From the NCBI RefSeq assembly GCF_030272615.1, contig NC_081406.1, forward strand, positions 477,986,900 through 478,050,899: a DNA stretch of 64,000 nt, read 5' to 3'. The position numbers and the translations under genes are program-made. The DNA is from Cryptomeria japonica (taxonomy: Eukaryota > Streptophyta > Pinopsida > Cupressales > Cupressaceae). This document shows, in pieces, positions 34,442-46,702 of this stretch. Positions within the stretch are counted from its first letter, which is position 1, and each line of letters opens with the position of its first letter. A model generated the notes under the pieces. The model had not been told where the DNA came from and did not search any database. It was given only the letters and a program-made list of their open reading frames with translations.

Positions 34442-35280
34442 TCATATTATGACAACCATATTTTTGATAATATGTTAATGAATGTTAAAAACTGATATTT
34501 TTGACAACCATATTTTTTATAATATGTAAAAACTAAAAGAATGAATGTTATATGTTAATGAATGAATGTGAATATGTTAATGAATGAATGTTATATGTTA
34601 ATAATGAATTTTATATGTTATTGATGGATGAATGAAAGATTAATGTTATATGATCAGGTATGGGGATAGTCTATGAAGGTATATTTAACATGATTCCATC
34701 GAGAGATGGTAGGTGTGGAGGTTTGTAAGGAGATTCGATAATGAAAACTAATAAAATTTGATATTTTTCTTCATGTTTTAGATCTCTGTGACATCAGCAC
34801 TCCAAGGATAATATGTTATTTTGTTTCAAATAGTCTTATATATAATAGGGCATGATGATAAATGTCTTTCTATTCATTAGAGTCCAATTTTCAAAAGGAG
34901 GAAGTATAAGGAAATGAAGTTTTGGTAACAAGATGACCAACTGTCATATGGTTCTGCAACTTTATGTATTTCTGATATCAATGTTCATTATTCATGTTAT
35001 CTTGATGTGCATATAAATGCTCTGATATATATGACTCTCTACTTTTTATTCTTAATTGATGAGCACTAAGTTGTTGCTTTCATTACATTGTCCCATTACT
35101 GCAAATTAAAGATGTTTCTTGTAGCTTCCATCATTTGGCAATGTACTATTACTCTATCGGTATAACAAAACTTGCTAAAATGACAGTATAAGTCATTTTG
35201 ATGACATACTCTCAATTCTCCTTTGTCAGCATTGGTATCCCCAAATGCAATCCCATCAGAATCCCCAACACTATCGAAAT
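34442..35280. other. AT-rich downstream region with GAATGAATGTTATATG repeats
   Basis: At about 34470-34640 short units of TATGTTAATGAATGAATG recur. At 35096-35287 the minus strand has a 63-codon frame (GDSDGIAFGDTNADKGEL) that I cannot assign. No other gene. Confidence 0.4.
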
Positions 35281-36218
35281 TGCACAAAAAAGATAAACCG
35301 ACATTATAGACTTATTCCGAAAATGCACCTCGGAACACTATCGGCATAGCTATACCGATCAAGACTCATCGGCCAGATTTATAGTATCGGAATAGTACGA
35401 AAACTTTAAATCGACAGTAGAAACTATTCCGATCGCCTGGCCATCGGCTAAGCTATCCTGATAAATCTTGTCACGCTGAAAACTAACCATCGGTAAATTA
35501 TCCCAATATGCATCCACTAGAATAAATTTTTATCAAATTAATTTTATTTTTTAACTGTTGTGTTTCATCACAATTTTGAGGAAAATAGATACTGGCATAT
35601 CTTAAACCAATAAACAAACTTCCTCAAAGATGATCTTTTCGGCATAGCTATACCAGTCACCAAAAGGATAGTTCTATTGGAATACTTATCCCGATAACAC
35701 AGGTCAAATCCAAAAACACAGAATCATAATAGCTATCCCAAACAACAACTCATCTACCATGCTAATACTGTCGGGATAACTTGAAAGGGGTACAACAATT
35801 CTAAAAGTTATTCTAATCATTTATTGCTATCGAACCTTCGATGTACAAATCCTGACAAACCAGAAACATTTTTGATGAGGTTGTTGTACATGCGATGTTG
35901 ATTTCGTCGAAATGAGAATGAAAGTTTGCTCCACCTCGTCAGAAAATAGAATATAGTTTGGTGTATTTTCGATGATTTCAAATGGGAATTTTGCAGTGCT
36001 TTGTGGTTTTTCTCGTCGATAGATGGACGAAAATTTGTGATGAACACCAAAAACATTTCCCTTGCCACCTACTAACAATTTTTTATCGTCATTCCAATGA
36101 AAAAAAGAAAATGTCGTTACAGCAACAAAATTAAAACCAAGTTTTCGTCGGTAATTCGATAATATTTTGTCGTTATGTCACCAAACATTCATCGGAATTG
36201 GTGTTAAATATAGTAGTG
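35281..36218 (-). repeat. CACTA-like terminus and subterminal region
   Basis: Many short CGG/CCG motifs in an otherwise AT-rich setting: TATCGG, TTCCGA, ATCCCGAT, CGACGAAA, in both orientations. The end is TAGTAGTG at 36218. In En/Spm elements such subterminal motifs bind the TnpA protein, so the same role is plausible here. Confidence 0.5.
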
Positions 36219-36751
36219 TTTAAGTATCAATATATGCAAGATAGAGAGAATCATTGAGCAGAGTGTATGCCCCCACATTAAAGCGATTGTGTACTCCTTA
36301 TTGGGAGCAATTGCTTTAAGGTAGGATACACCAAAAAAGACAAGCACGTTATCACAATAATTTAGCCCCTAAGAGAGGGCAAATCAAAGAATAAAAAACA
36401 CAAAACATGAGGTAGTTTCACCTACCTTTGGGGTTAGTATTATTTTTATGATAACTCATGTTATATCATGTGTATATATATGCATAAAATTGTCCTCATC
36501 CCCCAAAGAAAGGAAACCACCATGGAAGAAGGGAACACATGTGTCTTTTGAGTCAACATGGGAGAGACCAAAAGAGATCTCAACGCTTTGCATCATCCTC
36601 AAGTAGACAACACTAGGGACAAAAAATAGAAGAATGGAGAGACAAATAGAATAATGTCACAAACAAGCTAGAGAAGAGAGGGAGAGAAATTATGGTGCTA
36701 ATGAAGCTAATCAAGCACATCATTCACCCCCTGATCTTTCTCATCATTATT
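36219..36751. other. Unassigned stretch between CACTA-like end and Gypsy E
   Basis: No open frame. It could be the 3' untranslated part of Gypsy E. I see no clear LTR end. Confidence 0.3.
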
Positions 36752-37057
36752 TCAAGAAGGTGGACAACACACAAGAGGAGCGACATCAAGCACAGTAGAT
36801 GGATCTATCCCAAGTTTAAAACAAGGACCATGCTCTAATGATGGATCATTTTGTTCATTATTAGGAGCTAGGATTAATGATTTTGAAAATTTCTTAGATA
36901 AATCATTGTCGACATCAACATATCCATATTCATCATAAAATATATTAGGATAAACATTTTCATCATTAACAACATTCTCACCTATTTCTTCATCAAGATT
37001 AACAAAAATAGGAGCTCTAATAGGAATATAACTTGAACCATCATTTATCTCAAGCAT
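36752..37057 (-). pseudogene. Gypsy E polyprotein segment (unknown linker)
   Basis: The frame of 101 codons reads MLEINDGSSYIPIRAPIFVN, then acidic (EEIGENVVNDENVY) and ends DPSTVLDVAPLVCCPP. An acidic linker after protease and before RT is usual in Tat/Athila polyproteins. No RT follows. Confidence 0.45.
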
Positions 37058-37272
37058 TTTGCATCTTGGATAATTAGGTTGAATGTCATCATTAGAAGAA
37101 AATAGAATTATGTCAATAGTTGGTTTTTTAGGAGAAGAAATGGTTTGGGAAGCAAGCTCATGAGCTCTAGCATGATGTCTTCATCGGTGTTATCTCACAT
37201 AATGGTTTTGTTTGGTCTTAGCTGAAGGTTGTGAATGTTTAGGTTCATCATGTGTAGGCTTGTTTTCTTGTT

Positions 37273-37660
37273 TTAAGGAAGGATCAATGGGTTGAGGTCT
37301 TTTAGGTTGAACAATAGGATAGGTTGGTTGCTTCTCTTTGTAAGATGTAGGAGGTAAAACCGCACCATATAAAGGAGGAATGGGAGGTGTCCATCATAAG
37401 GAGGAGGAATAGGTCTACCCTTAGGAGGAATGGATTGACACTTGGGAGGAGGAACATTTCTATCCTTGGGAGGAAGAGTGGACTCATCCATAGGAGAAGG
37501 AATAGATTTTTCTTTAGGAAGAAGAATATCTCTTTCCTCGGGAGAAAGGATATTCTTCTCTTTAGGAGAAGAAATAGGTGCCTCTTTGGGAAAAAGATTA
37601 TTATTTCCTTAGAAGGAAGAATAATCTTATCCTCAAGAAGAGGTATATGATCATCAAGTG
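37273..37660 (-). repeat. Pro-rich repeats (about 36-bp units) in Gypsy E
   Basis: Diverged units based on CTTTAGGAGGAAGAATAT (plus-strand view). In one minus frame they read LPPKDRNVPPPKCQSIPPKG, a 12-residue period. Indels put units in different frames. Confidence 0.6.
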
Positions 37661-38491
37661 GAAGACTAAGTGTTGGATTTCTAGGTTTACTCAATGACAA
37701 AATCATCTCATTTTTCCATTTTTGATATGATTTAGAAAGAACATCACTTCTAGGTTGAAGAGGTTGTAATTGTTCAGACCAAAAATAATCAAGACAAACA
37801 TCTCCACGCCTCACTAGAGGTTGATATTTGATATGATTAACAGCTATGATTTCATCATTATGAGTAAATTTCAAACACTTATGGAGAGTAGAAGTGATAT
37901 CTTTTATAGAAGAGAGCCAAGGATGTCCCAACTTCACACAAAATTGATCAGATGTAGGAATGATAGCAAATTTTCCATCTAAGCATTTAGTGCCAACATT
38001 AATAGGAAGTGTGATAGAACCAATAGCAGGACAAGAGAAGCCACTAAAAAAATTTAACCACCACATAAGTACCATCATATATCACTTGATGCAATTGGAT
38101 TTGTATAAAGAAATTCTTTAGTTATCACATTAACCATGCAAGATGGATCAATAAGCACACCTCGAGAAGGTATGCCTTTGATTTTCAAAGTTATGTAAAG
38201 TGGGCCATCAGGTGCTTCAATAGTATCACTAGGATCAAACATAATACACAAGTCCTTAGGAGGTTCTTTTTTATCTATAAGGTTCACCACATTATTAGGC
38301 TCAAGGCCAACATCATTTGGAGAGAAGGAAAGATGATCGGTCTCAATCAAATTAGTAGAATAGGATGGTAAAGGATTAGTGAAAATTTGAAGGTTTTGAT
38401 TAGGAGGAGCTACTGATTTGTTTCTGTTATCATTCACACCAGCCACAAATATGGTATTGTTATCAATCAAGTCTTGAATATTACTTCTCAA
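37661..38491 (-). pseudogene. Aspartic protease region of Gypsy E
   Basis: The frame reads GPLYITLKIKGIPSRGVLID, then PSCMVNVITKEFL, the retropepsin start with catalytic Asp but DPS in place of DGS. After a frame break at about 38078 come AIGSITLPINVGTK and VKLGHPWLSSI, the second half of the fold (LG.PW). The Gly-to-Pro change in the active site and the frameshift make it inactive. Confidence 0.65.
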
Positions 38492-38889
38492 AGAAAAACA
38501 CTTTTCAGTGTCATGACTGGGTTGACGATGGTATTGTCAAAATGATTTTGAATCAAAGTAAGGTGAGGATGTCTTTGATGGATCAATTGGTTTAATAGGG
38601 GTAATTTCAACACATTCCTTTGTAACAATTGAGACATGCTATGCAAAGATTCATTAAGAGGAGTGAATTCTTTTCTAAAGTGTTTGGACAAAGGAGGCAC
38701 ACATGTCGTGGTTGCTACTTGAGTGTTGTTGTTGTCATTGAATTTGATGAATCCCTTATTCGGTTTGAAATTCACAAAAAGTTGTTGAGAACTTTCACCC
38801 TTATCACTCAGAGCCATTGAAGAGGATGATTTTTCCAATTGACTCATAGTAAGATGAAAGTTGTGAAGTACTGCGTAAAGGAAGTAAAC
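38492..38889 (-). pseudogene. Gag end of Gypsy E after D2
   Basis: The frame continues gag after D2 and reads MSQLEKSSSSMALSDKGESS, KHFRKEFTPLNESLHSM. It ends in a shifted frame. The tail likely preceded the protease. Confidence 0.5.
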
Positions 38890-41786
38890 TATGAGGCCCC
38901 ACCCCGACTTAGTCTTACATTTCAGTGGTTTTTATGTTGAGACTATTATGGATGCTTTATTTTTATGCATTTTGGATTTAGAACTTATATGATTCCATGA
39001 TTGGGATAACATTGCTATATGTTGATGCTTCATTTATATGCTTTATGATATAGAACACTACATGATTTTTAGATAGGATGAATTTGCAGTGATAAATGTC
39101 GTTATTGGATTTGCAGGACTTTACTATGATATGATGTATGTTATGTGTGGATCAAATTATGAGAATTAGGATAATTGCTTATGAGAAATTACTTGGATAT
39201 AAGATGTATTAAATTGTTCAAATGTAAATTGTATGCAAGTGTTTGATGTGTATTATTATTCTTGTGATTTAAATTATATGAGGTTATTTAAAATTACTAA
39301 TGTGTAATTGAGATGCGCAGGAAGTTATCCATGTGACCATGGAAATATTACGGAGAACCAAACCCTAGACCTATGTATGTTCCTAAAGCCAAGGTTTGTC
39401 TATTTGGAGAGACAACACCCTGTTTGTGTCATATTTTATTCATAATAGTAAAAGATGCATGTGTGTTAAATGCTATTTAATTAATTTATGTAAATACCAC
39501 AAGAGACACGACTTCATGTATAATTTTGTAAAAGTATTTTTCTTGTGTCACTTGACACGTGTGGATTTATGTTTGAATTTTTAAATTTGTCTCTTGGTGG
39601 GAATTGTTAACTATAGCTTTTTCAATTAATGTAATGTGATGTCATAAATGCCTTGGGTAAAGAATCCTTGGGATGGTCAACATAGGTTTGACCCAAAAAT
39701 AAACTTCAAAGGGGTTAAAGAAGGGTTAAATGGACACCTAGGGGTAGTTTAATAAGGTTTCCTAAAGCCCATAAGGTATACCTAAGGGTTAGGGGTAATT
39801 TTAGGCAAGTTTCTACTCCCATGTGACCTTATAGACACCCTAAAAAGTGACTTTTCTAAGTTTTGCGAAAATTGAAATTAGAAGACTTGAACTAAGTTGT
39901 AAACCTTCCTTTTCGAATGAGACTTCCCTTTCCCATTTTACCTTACCTTCCTTTTTAGTTTTTAGAAACTTATGAGAACTCTCACAAAGGGCTTCTTAAG
40001 CAAGAATTAGAAAATTAGTGGGTAATCACCCACTCTCCATTTTTGGAGACAAAAGAATTTTGTAAAAAAAAGATAGATTTTGGATTGAGAATTTTGGCTA
40101 AGGGTAGAAAGAGAAGAACTGTGGAATTGGGTTGCTCATCCTCAAAAAAACTAGCATACCTTTGGGTAGTTTAAGGTTGGTTCTATTTTGCTTATAATGT
40201 TTTCTTATTGCATGTTGTTTTGAAAGAAATGTTGTTGTAAAAGACTAGTTTTCGTGCATGTTTTCTTGAAAATTTATTTGGTGTTTTGTGTTTATGCAAT
40301 GAATGTGTTTTGGGAGTAATCAAGACCTCCTAGTTTTGGGAGAGAGGATGGTCTTGTGGCTGGTAGAAGTGACAGCCCTCGAGTGAGAGGCTCTTGTTAT
40401 GAGAGTGATCACAAGGGATTTTATGTGACCCTTGTTGCATGGCTTGTTTATGCATTGGGGGTCATAAGGAGGGAAATAAGGCATGAATGCCTTGGGGGGC
40501 ATAAGGAATATGGGATTGTGATACTTGATGTATTTAGTTTGCCATGAGGTGGCTATATGTTTTCCCATACTTGCAGTCTCCTCAGGGTACTTGGTCCACT
40601 ACCACCCTTGAAAAGGACATCACAATGAGTGTTGTAGTGTAGCCTGGGTTGGGGATTGTGTTTGAGTTTGTGTATTTTCTGTCTTTTGTGTTTGCATGTA
40701 TGTTACCTATCTAGGGCTTGGTTCTCTGAACTCAGGGGTGGCTACCGGTTAGCCTAGGCTACGAGGTGAGCTCTCCATGGTCATAGCTTTGATTTAATTG
40801 CAAGTTGTTAGAAGAAAATAGCAGGACAAGTAGATGTGGCTGGATTTAGTTGTTGCAGAAAAATGATGTAAATGTAATTTATGTTCTTTGAAAGTCCTCA
40901 CTTGATTGAAAGGAGAGACCTATTTGTAAAGTGACTATAAAGTCTTATGACTAAGTTTAAAGTTTTGTAATAATTATTCATGCATTACTGCAAAAAAGAA
41001 AGAAGTATCTTTGGTTTAGTTTTCTACATTTTTGGAAATTTACAATGTTTTGTTTTAGGATATTTTGATAAGAAAAAGATTTATTTATTCCTTTTATGCA
41101 TTTATACTCCAATATTAGAAAATGAATGAAATTTGATTTGCATGCATGTAGGAGGCTGAAAATAAAAGCTTTTAGATCAATCTAGGAAAAATGTAAAAGT
41201 CATTTTATTTGATTCTGTGAATTTTATTTTATTTGTGATTGTATTTTTTTTATTTGCAGAAATTAGAACAAAGAATTTGTAGCCATCTCTAAGGTTACCA
41301 GATTTATAAAATGAGTAGTTATATTTAGTTGCTGTTAATATTTGTCATTTAAAAAGTTGTTGTAGGATTATCCAAGTCTATCAATTTATTTATTGCAGAA
41401 AATGAAAATCATAATCTTGTATAGATTTATTTAAATAAAAGTTAGATTTATTGAGTTGCTTGTAAAATTATTAAATGAAGTTGAAATTTATTAAATACTG
41501 GCATTATTTATATGCAAAAATAACACATATAGTAAACAGTTTAAATGGAATAATAAAATTACTATACTTTTGTTATATGTGAATCAGAAATTTATTAATC
41601 CATCTATTTTATCTTTACATCTAGGATATTTATGAGAGGGAATAAATCAATAGAAAACAAAATAATATCTCGGTATTATGTTCTTATATATACCTGAAAA
41701 CAAAATACTATGGTCTGTTCATTATATAATCTTTGTTGTATAAAATATATTTATATATAAATATATAATTATATACATGCAATTTC

Positions 41787-41794
<8 letters not shown>

Positions 41795-41858
<64 letters not shown>

Positions 41859-41883
41859 GTATATGTATATGTATATGTATATA

Positions 41884-41918
<35 letters not shown>

Positions 41919-41925
41919 ATAAAAT
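41795..41925. repeat. (TA)n and TATATG microsatellite
   Basis: A long TA run followed by GTATATGTATATG units. Apparent Tyr/Ile repeat frames on both strands here are artefacts. Confidence 0.95.
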
Positions 41926-42064
41926 AAATTTATATAAATACCTACAAAAGCAAATGTATATGTACCTATACACATATAGAAAAATGCATGTATATATATA
42001 AATATATATAATTAAATTTTATTTTGTTTAAATATAAAAAAATTTAAACAATTTTTTTTTTTGC

Positions 42065-42395
42065 ATAGCATCGGTTTTAGAACCCCCGCGGAGCCTCGGT
42101 TGCGCAGGGGGTGTCGTCCCTGTGTGGGCCGCGACTCTCACAGAGGTCACAACCTCTATGCGGGTCGCGACCCTCACAGGAGACCGTGACTCCCTGTGCG
42201 GGACGTGCTCCGTGCAGTGGGCAGCGCCACTGTTCGGGCCGCGACTCACACATCGGCCAAGGCCACTATGTGGGTTGCGACCCCCACAATGGGCGCCCCA
42301 CTGGTGGAGCTTTGTGTACCACCGTGCTGACATCCCCAACAAATGCCGCCATTTGCCATGGCCGCCGCCGGATCTCCCCAATTCGGCCCTACACC
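42065..42395. repeat. GC-rich insert with five 36-38-bp units
   Basis: Within AT-rich D2 this block is strongly GC-rich. At about 42127-42308 five units begin GGGCCGCGAC, GGGTCGCGAC, GGGACGTGCT, GGGCCGCGAC and GGGTTGCGAC, spaced 36-38 bases. Most units have a different inverted repeat in the centre (AGAGGT/ACCTCT, CAGTGG/CCACTG, GGCC/GGCC, GGGCGCCC). I did not find this block in D1. Confidence 0.6.
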
Positions 42396-43205
42396 AAAAA
42401 TTTTAAGCAAAGAAAAAAATATTAAACCCTATCCCGGGTAGGGCTAGGGTAATAAATAAATAAATAAAAATGGTAACCTTTTTTAGATTAGGGGCATTTT
42501 ATAATTGCAAATCCCTAACTAGGGTTGCATGGCTTTATTTCCATAAAGTTTGGGAAATTTTTAAAGAAATTAAATTTATATATTTATATATGTATTTGTA
42601 TATAAATATAAATATTGATTTACACGTGTATGAAAATAAAAATAGATAGTTGTAGAAATTAAAGAATAAAGTATAACTTTAGATTTTAATATTTATTTAG
42701 TGTTGTAGATTTTAAGAGTATATAAAATCAAGGGGGTAAACATTATTTTTTTAATCAACCTAGGGGTATTTCATTCAAAAAAAAGGGGGTTGAGATTTAA
42801 TTAACATTCTTGGATATAGTTTTTTTTGGAATTAAAATGGATTAAAATTTAATTTAAGCACATTTTAATTATGGATTAAAATGGATGCTAGGAGAATAAT
42901 TTTAATTTCGCTTTCTAAAATCAATTAATTGCTATCCAAGATTAATTTTGCCTGCGCCAATTAATTATCCGAATTAGTTGACTTATTAAATTCGAGTAGA
43001 CAATAAAACCATTCACTTAGAATTCCGCATTTAATTTTATTTAATTTCGAACATTTGAGCTTGTAGATAAAGTTAATCTAAACATAGTTAAGACAAAACA
43101 TGTTGTAGCATTTTATATTTGTTGAATTAATGCTTTTAAAAGTTATTTAAAAAAAAAAAAAAAAATTATCCCGATCTTGCCCTAAATTTTGGGCATGACA
43201 TAAAC

Positions 43206-44541
43206 TCAAAAAAGAGAAGTACATCCCTAATATCTTTTTTTTAAATTAGCAATAAAAATCTTTTGAACATCTTGATCAGGCACATGAAAAGAAATTTGAG
43301 AATAAAAATGCTTATATCTACCAATAAAATCAGTCACTTTTTCTTTCACACCTTGCTTACAATGCATCAAATCAGTCAATGTGAAAAAGGACCAATATTA
43401 TTGTGAAATTGTTGAGTAAAATTAAGCATTAGCCAATTGTTGAAAAGAATTAATAGAATAAGGAGACAAAGAACAATACCATTGCAAATTTTTATCCCTT
43501 AATATTCTAGTAAACAATTTAGCCAACAATCTTTGGCCATGAGAAAATTCACTACACAAAGTTTGAAATGTTTTAACATGAGTCAAGGGATCACCTTTTC
43601 CATTATACAGTTCCAATTGAGAGACTTCTAAATGTTTAGGAGGGACAACTCAAACAATGTCATTAGATAATGGGTTCACTACATCAAATGTGGGCACATT
43701 ATACTTAGATTGATTCATAGAAGATATTTGTTGTTGTAAGGAACAAACTATTTGAGCTAGACTATTAATTGTAGCTTTGATAGAAAGATTGAAATTAGAC
43801 ATGTTGGATTGAGGAGGGGTAACATTGATGACTGAAGGAAGGGGTTGAGAATAAGGAGGGATGTTGTTATAGGAAGGTGGGAGTTGAGAATAAAGAGGTG
43901 GAACATTATGATAGGTAGGTATGGGAGATGATTGGGTAACACATGGAAGACTCATGGTAGGAGGAACGAAAGAAGAGGAGTTCCCCCCTTGACTAACATT
44001 AATGGGTATAGGAGAGGATTGGGTAACAAATGGAATACTCATGGTAGGAGGAATGAAAGAAGAGGAGTTGTCCCCTCGACTAACATTCACAGGTATGACA
44101 TTTTGTGTAGAGGTAGCCATGATGTTTGATGTAAATGTGGGAACACTAGCCATAGGAGTAGTCAAAGGAATGGAATGATTAACTTGACTAGGAGGTTGTG
44201 TATAACCGAGGGCTCAACACAACTCTTTATGGGCATAATATTAGAATCAATAATATGAGAAATACCATGCAAGATATCAACAACAAGTTTATCACTTTGA
44301 ACCACTCTTTTTAATCCTTCAATCAATGGGAGAGCTTCACTTTCCAGGTATTGTTGACTCATCCATTGTTGAAGATTTTCAAATTTATTGTCAATCTTCT
44401 ACAATTGGTCAACGAAAACCCTAGTTAGTGATTTGTCCACATCATGAGAATTATCTAAGGAATGAGGATAGATGGGACATTTGTAGGATTGGAAGAACCA
44501 CCCATATCCTCATGGAAAAAGTTGTCCAAATTAGGTTCCAT
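43206..44541 (-). pseudogene. Gag of Gypsy E, N-terminal and capsid part
   Basis: The ATG at about 44541 opens MEPNLDNFFHEDMGG. There follows a Ser/Pro-rich part with an 87-bp tandem duplication (43924 and 44011; NVSRGDNSSSF / NVSQGGNSSSF), then MELYNGKGDPLTHVKTFQTL and WYCSLSPYSINSFQQLANA, the retrotransposon gag core, and LMHCKQGVKEKVTDFIGRYK. Stops at about 44399, 44210, 43650 and 43420 interrupt it. D2 cuts the gene at 43206. Confidence 0.7.
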
Positions 44542-46366
44542 CTCCTCGGTAATTAAACCTTGGGAAGCCTAAATTCTACAACTTCTTCTCACGAGGACAC
44601 TATAGGTTGGACTAATAGTATTAAAACTCATGCACTAAGGGAGAGAAATTGAAAATTAGAAATTTGAAATTTGAATTTTGGATTCTAAGTTGCAAAATGA
44701 TTTAATAATGCAAAATTCTAGGAAAAATGATTACTCAATTAAATGAAAAAATTGATTGAAAAGATAAAGGAATTTTGTGATGCACTCCCCTAGGAAATTG
44801 ATTTTTTTTTAATTGGGATTATGTGAAAATAACCTCTTAATTTAAAATTAAAATTACCCACGAGGAGATAGAAATTTAAATTTAAAATTAGGGTTGAAGA
44901 TGACCTCTTAATTTTTAAATTTAAATTGGAAATTATGATGTTGAAGCCCCAACTTTGTTTTCGACCTTAGACCGACCTAGAATCAATATAATTTCACAAA
45001 TCTCTAGATTTAAATAGTAAAATACTGTGAAAACAAGCTCTTGAAATTTGGGGAGAAAAAGTCAAGACCAAGAAGCTACCTCTTGGTCCGGCCAACGTTT
45101 TGCCAATTTTTTGGGGAAGCAAGGGGAAAAAGCATGGAGTTGTGTCACACTTTGGGCCAATTGAGGGTAGTCCAACCAAACTACACCCGAGCTGTGTGGA
45201 ACTACATGGTGCTTGTGTGGCGCCGAAATGGCACCAGAAATCTGGTCGAACTTAGTTCGGAAAGACTCCCTTAGTTCAAATGCTTTCATTCAAAACAAAT
45301 CATTCTTTTTTTTATTGTTAGAACTAAGGTTAGTTCAGCCAGATAAAAATAAAAAAATATCATTTTGTAAAGCTTGAAGCCACGAATCTAGACATATAAT
45401 TTTTTTAGTATTTTGATTAATTTTAATAATTTTTATTAATTAAACATTCCGAGTAGCTTTTTAAAGTTAAAAAGAAGTTGATTAGAAATTTAAAAAAATA
45501 TTAAATGATATTAAAAAATTAAAAAATATTCATATTTCACTAGATGAGATAATCTTCTTGAAAAGGGTATTTTTGGTTTTGGTTAATGATAAATTTAGTA
45601 GTCAAAAGGTGACACTGAATGAAAGTTGTCAACTTTAGCTATGTTGGACTTCAAAATAGTATAACAAGAAAAATATACATCAAATTTTTTTTTCTATTTG
45701 GAAAAAAAATTAGAAAAAATAAAGTCTGTTTTCATTTTTTTTTGTGATGCTGACAAGAACCCCTGATTTTCAGCATTTTTCAGTAATGAAAAATCTATCT
45801 TTGAATTTATAAAAAAAAATATTAATTTTTTTTCAAACAATTTTAAAAAATAACAGACCTAAATTTCATTAGTACTTCTACATTTGATCAATTTACATCA
45901 TTCCAAAATTCAATTTAGAAATGTCACTTTTATGCGGTCGAAGTTAAACAATTTTAGTTGTGTTGGTTGGTTCCTTTATAAATGTGTGATATATGTTTGT
46001 GCTTTTACCCCAAGATATTGTGATTCTAAAGTGAATTCCAGAAGGGTGTGGAAATCCAAGATGTCTCGATGTGCAAAATCAGGCCTTGAAGGTCAAAATA
46101 GGACATAATTTGGGTATTTGATGAAATGATTAATTGAAAGAATAAAACAAAAAGGGTCAATGGCCCAATTTTATGATGTGGAGAGGGATAAAAGAAGACT
46201 TCATATTTAATTAAATTAATTAATTAAATGCTTAAAGGGAAATTGCACAAGATTGATTTAAATTTAAAAATTAGGGTTTGTTGCATTAACCACTTGATTT
46301 TAAAGTTTAAATTAGAAATTGAAATTTGTTCCAAGATTTTTATTTTTAATTTGTATTGAAATTAAC
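44542..46366 (-). other. Leader / LTR-side non-coding region of Gypsy E
   Basis: No gene. Diverged copies of an AT-rich motif with AAAATTAGGGTTT then AACCTCTTAA / AACCACTTGA occur at about 44880-44940 and 46255-46340, and again beyond LINE J (56120-56330), which shows that the two sides were once joined. Confidence 0.4.
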
Positions 46367-46379
46367 AACCAAATGTGAA
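46367..46379 (+). repeat. Target site duplication of LINE J, left
   Basis: AACCAAATGTGAA, identical to 56079-56091. Confidence 0.85.
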
Positions 46380-46702
46380 AACAAAAGAGGAATCAAATTA
46401 TGGCTCTGCAAATAGGTGGCGAAAAGCGACTCGGCGCTTAGGCAGATGTTGGATGGGATGATCCGCCACATGTGTCGCAGTGGGTGTTTTCCAAGGGTCG
46501 ATGGGAAGATAGGGCTCCGTTTCTGAGAAGGCAACGCAGAAGTTTTCGTCTGGTATCCAAATATTTTTAGGGTTTTTTCAAAGGGTTCCCGTGGTGTCGT
46601 ATGGGGAGTTCCAACTGGCAAGGCCCAAATGTTAAGGAGAGAAACACTTACAGGGGTATGAAATCGGCTAATTTCATTTCTACAAACTGATCTTTTGCTA
46701 AA

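Larger units (their letters stand above)
28141..36218 (+). mobile_element. Decayed CACTA-like (En/Spm) DNA transposon, right part
   Basis: The right end reads TAGTAGTG at 36211-36218. On the minus strand this is CACTACTATATTTAACACC, the CACTA terminus form. The adjacent kilobase has many CGACGA / ATCGG / CCGAT motifs like subterminal repeats. Inside is a multi-exon plus-strand gene with a basic transposase-like exon. The left terminus is not found, so the left limit is simply where coding similarity begins. The association of gene and terminus is inference. Confidence 0.5.
38890..43200 (-). mobile_element. D2: second copy of the 4.3-kb D family
   Basis: Minus strand: starts TGTCATGCCC at 43200 and ends GGGCCTCATA at 38890 (about 4311 bp). 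It is flanked by TAAAC on both sides (38885-38889 and 43201-43205), a 5-bp target duplication. The block 40320-40790 is the reverse complement of a close match to D1 16845-17300. There is no long coding frame. It differs from D1 by a TA-rich microsatellite (41795-41990) and a GC-rich insert (about 42065-42395). It interrupts the capsid part of Gypsy E gag. Probable giant solo LTR. Confidence 0.75.
36752..44541 (-). mobile_element. Gypsy E, minus strand: gag and protease remnants, split by D2
   Basis: Gag runs from about 44541 down to 43206, is interrupted by D2, and resumes at 38889. A protease-like region (38491-37660) and a Pro/Lys-rich repeat region follow. RT, RNase H and integrase are not seen before the CACTA-like element, so it is either a gag-pro non-autonomous element or cut short. 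A minus-strand TATA (GGTATATAAAGAGG) near 57262 may mark its LTR promoter, which would place its 5' LTR and leader on both sides of LINE J. Confidence 0.65.

Noticed and set aside
41777-42001. Tyr/Ile-rich frames on both strands
   Set aside because: Pure translation of the TA/TATATG microsatellite, not a gene.
42028-42425. Overlapping frames on both strands in the GC-rich insert of D2
   Set aside because: High GC lowers stop frequency, all frames are equally open, and the sequence is a tandem repeat without protein-like features.
45215-45240. TGGCGCCGAAATGGCACC, similar to a Gypsy primer binding site on the plus strand
   Set aside because: The surrounding Gypsy E runs on the minus strand, and no LTR end or gag follows on the plus strand.
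46255-46345. TTAGGGTTT-like motifs suggesting interstitial telomere repeats
   Set aside because: Single, well-separated motifs within a longer diverged AT-rich repeat; no tandem TTTAGGG run.
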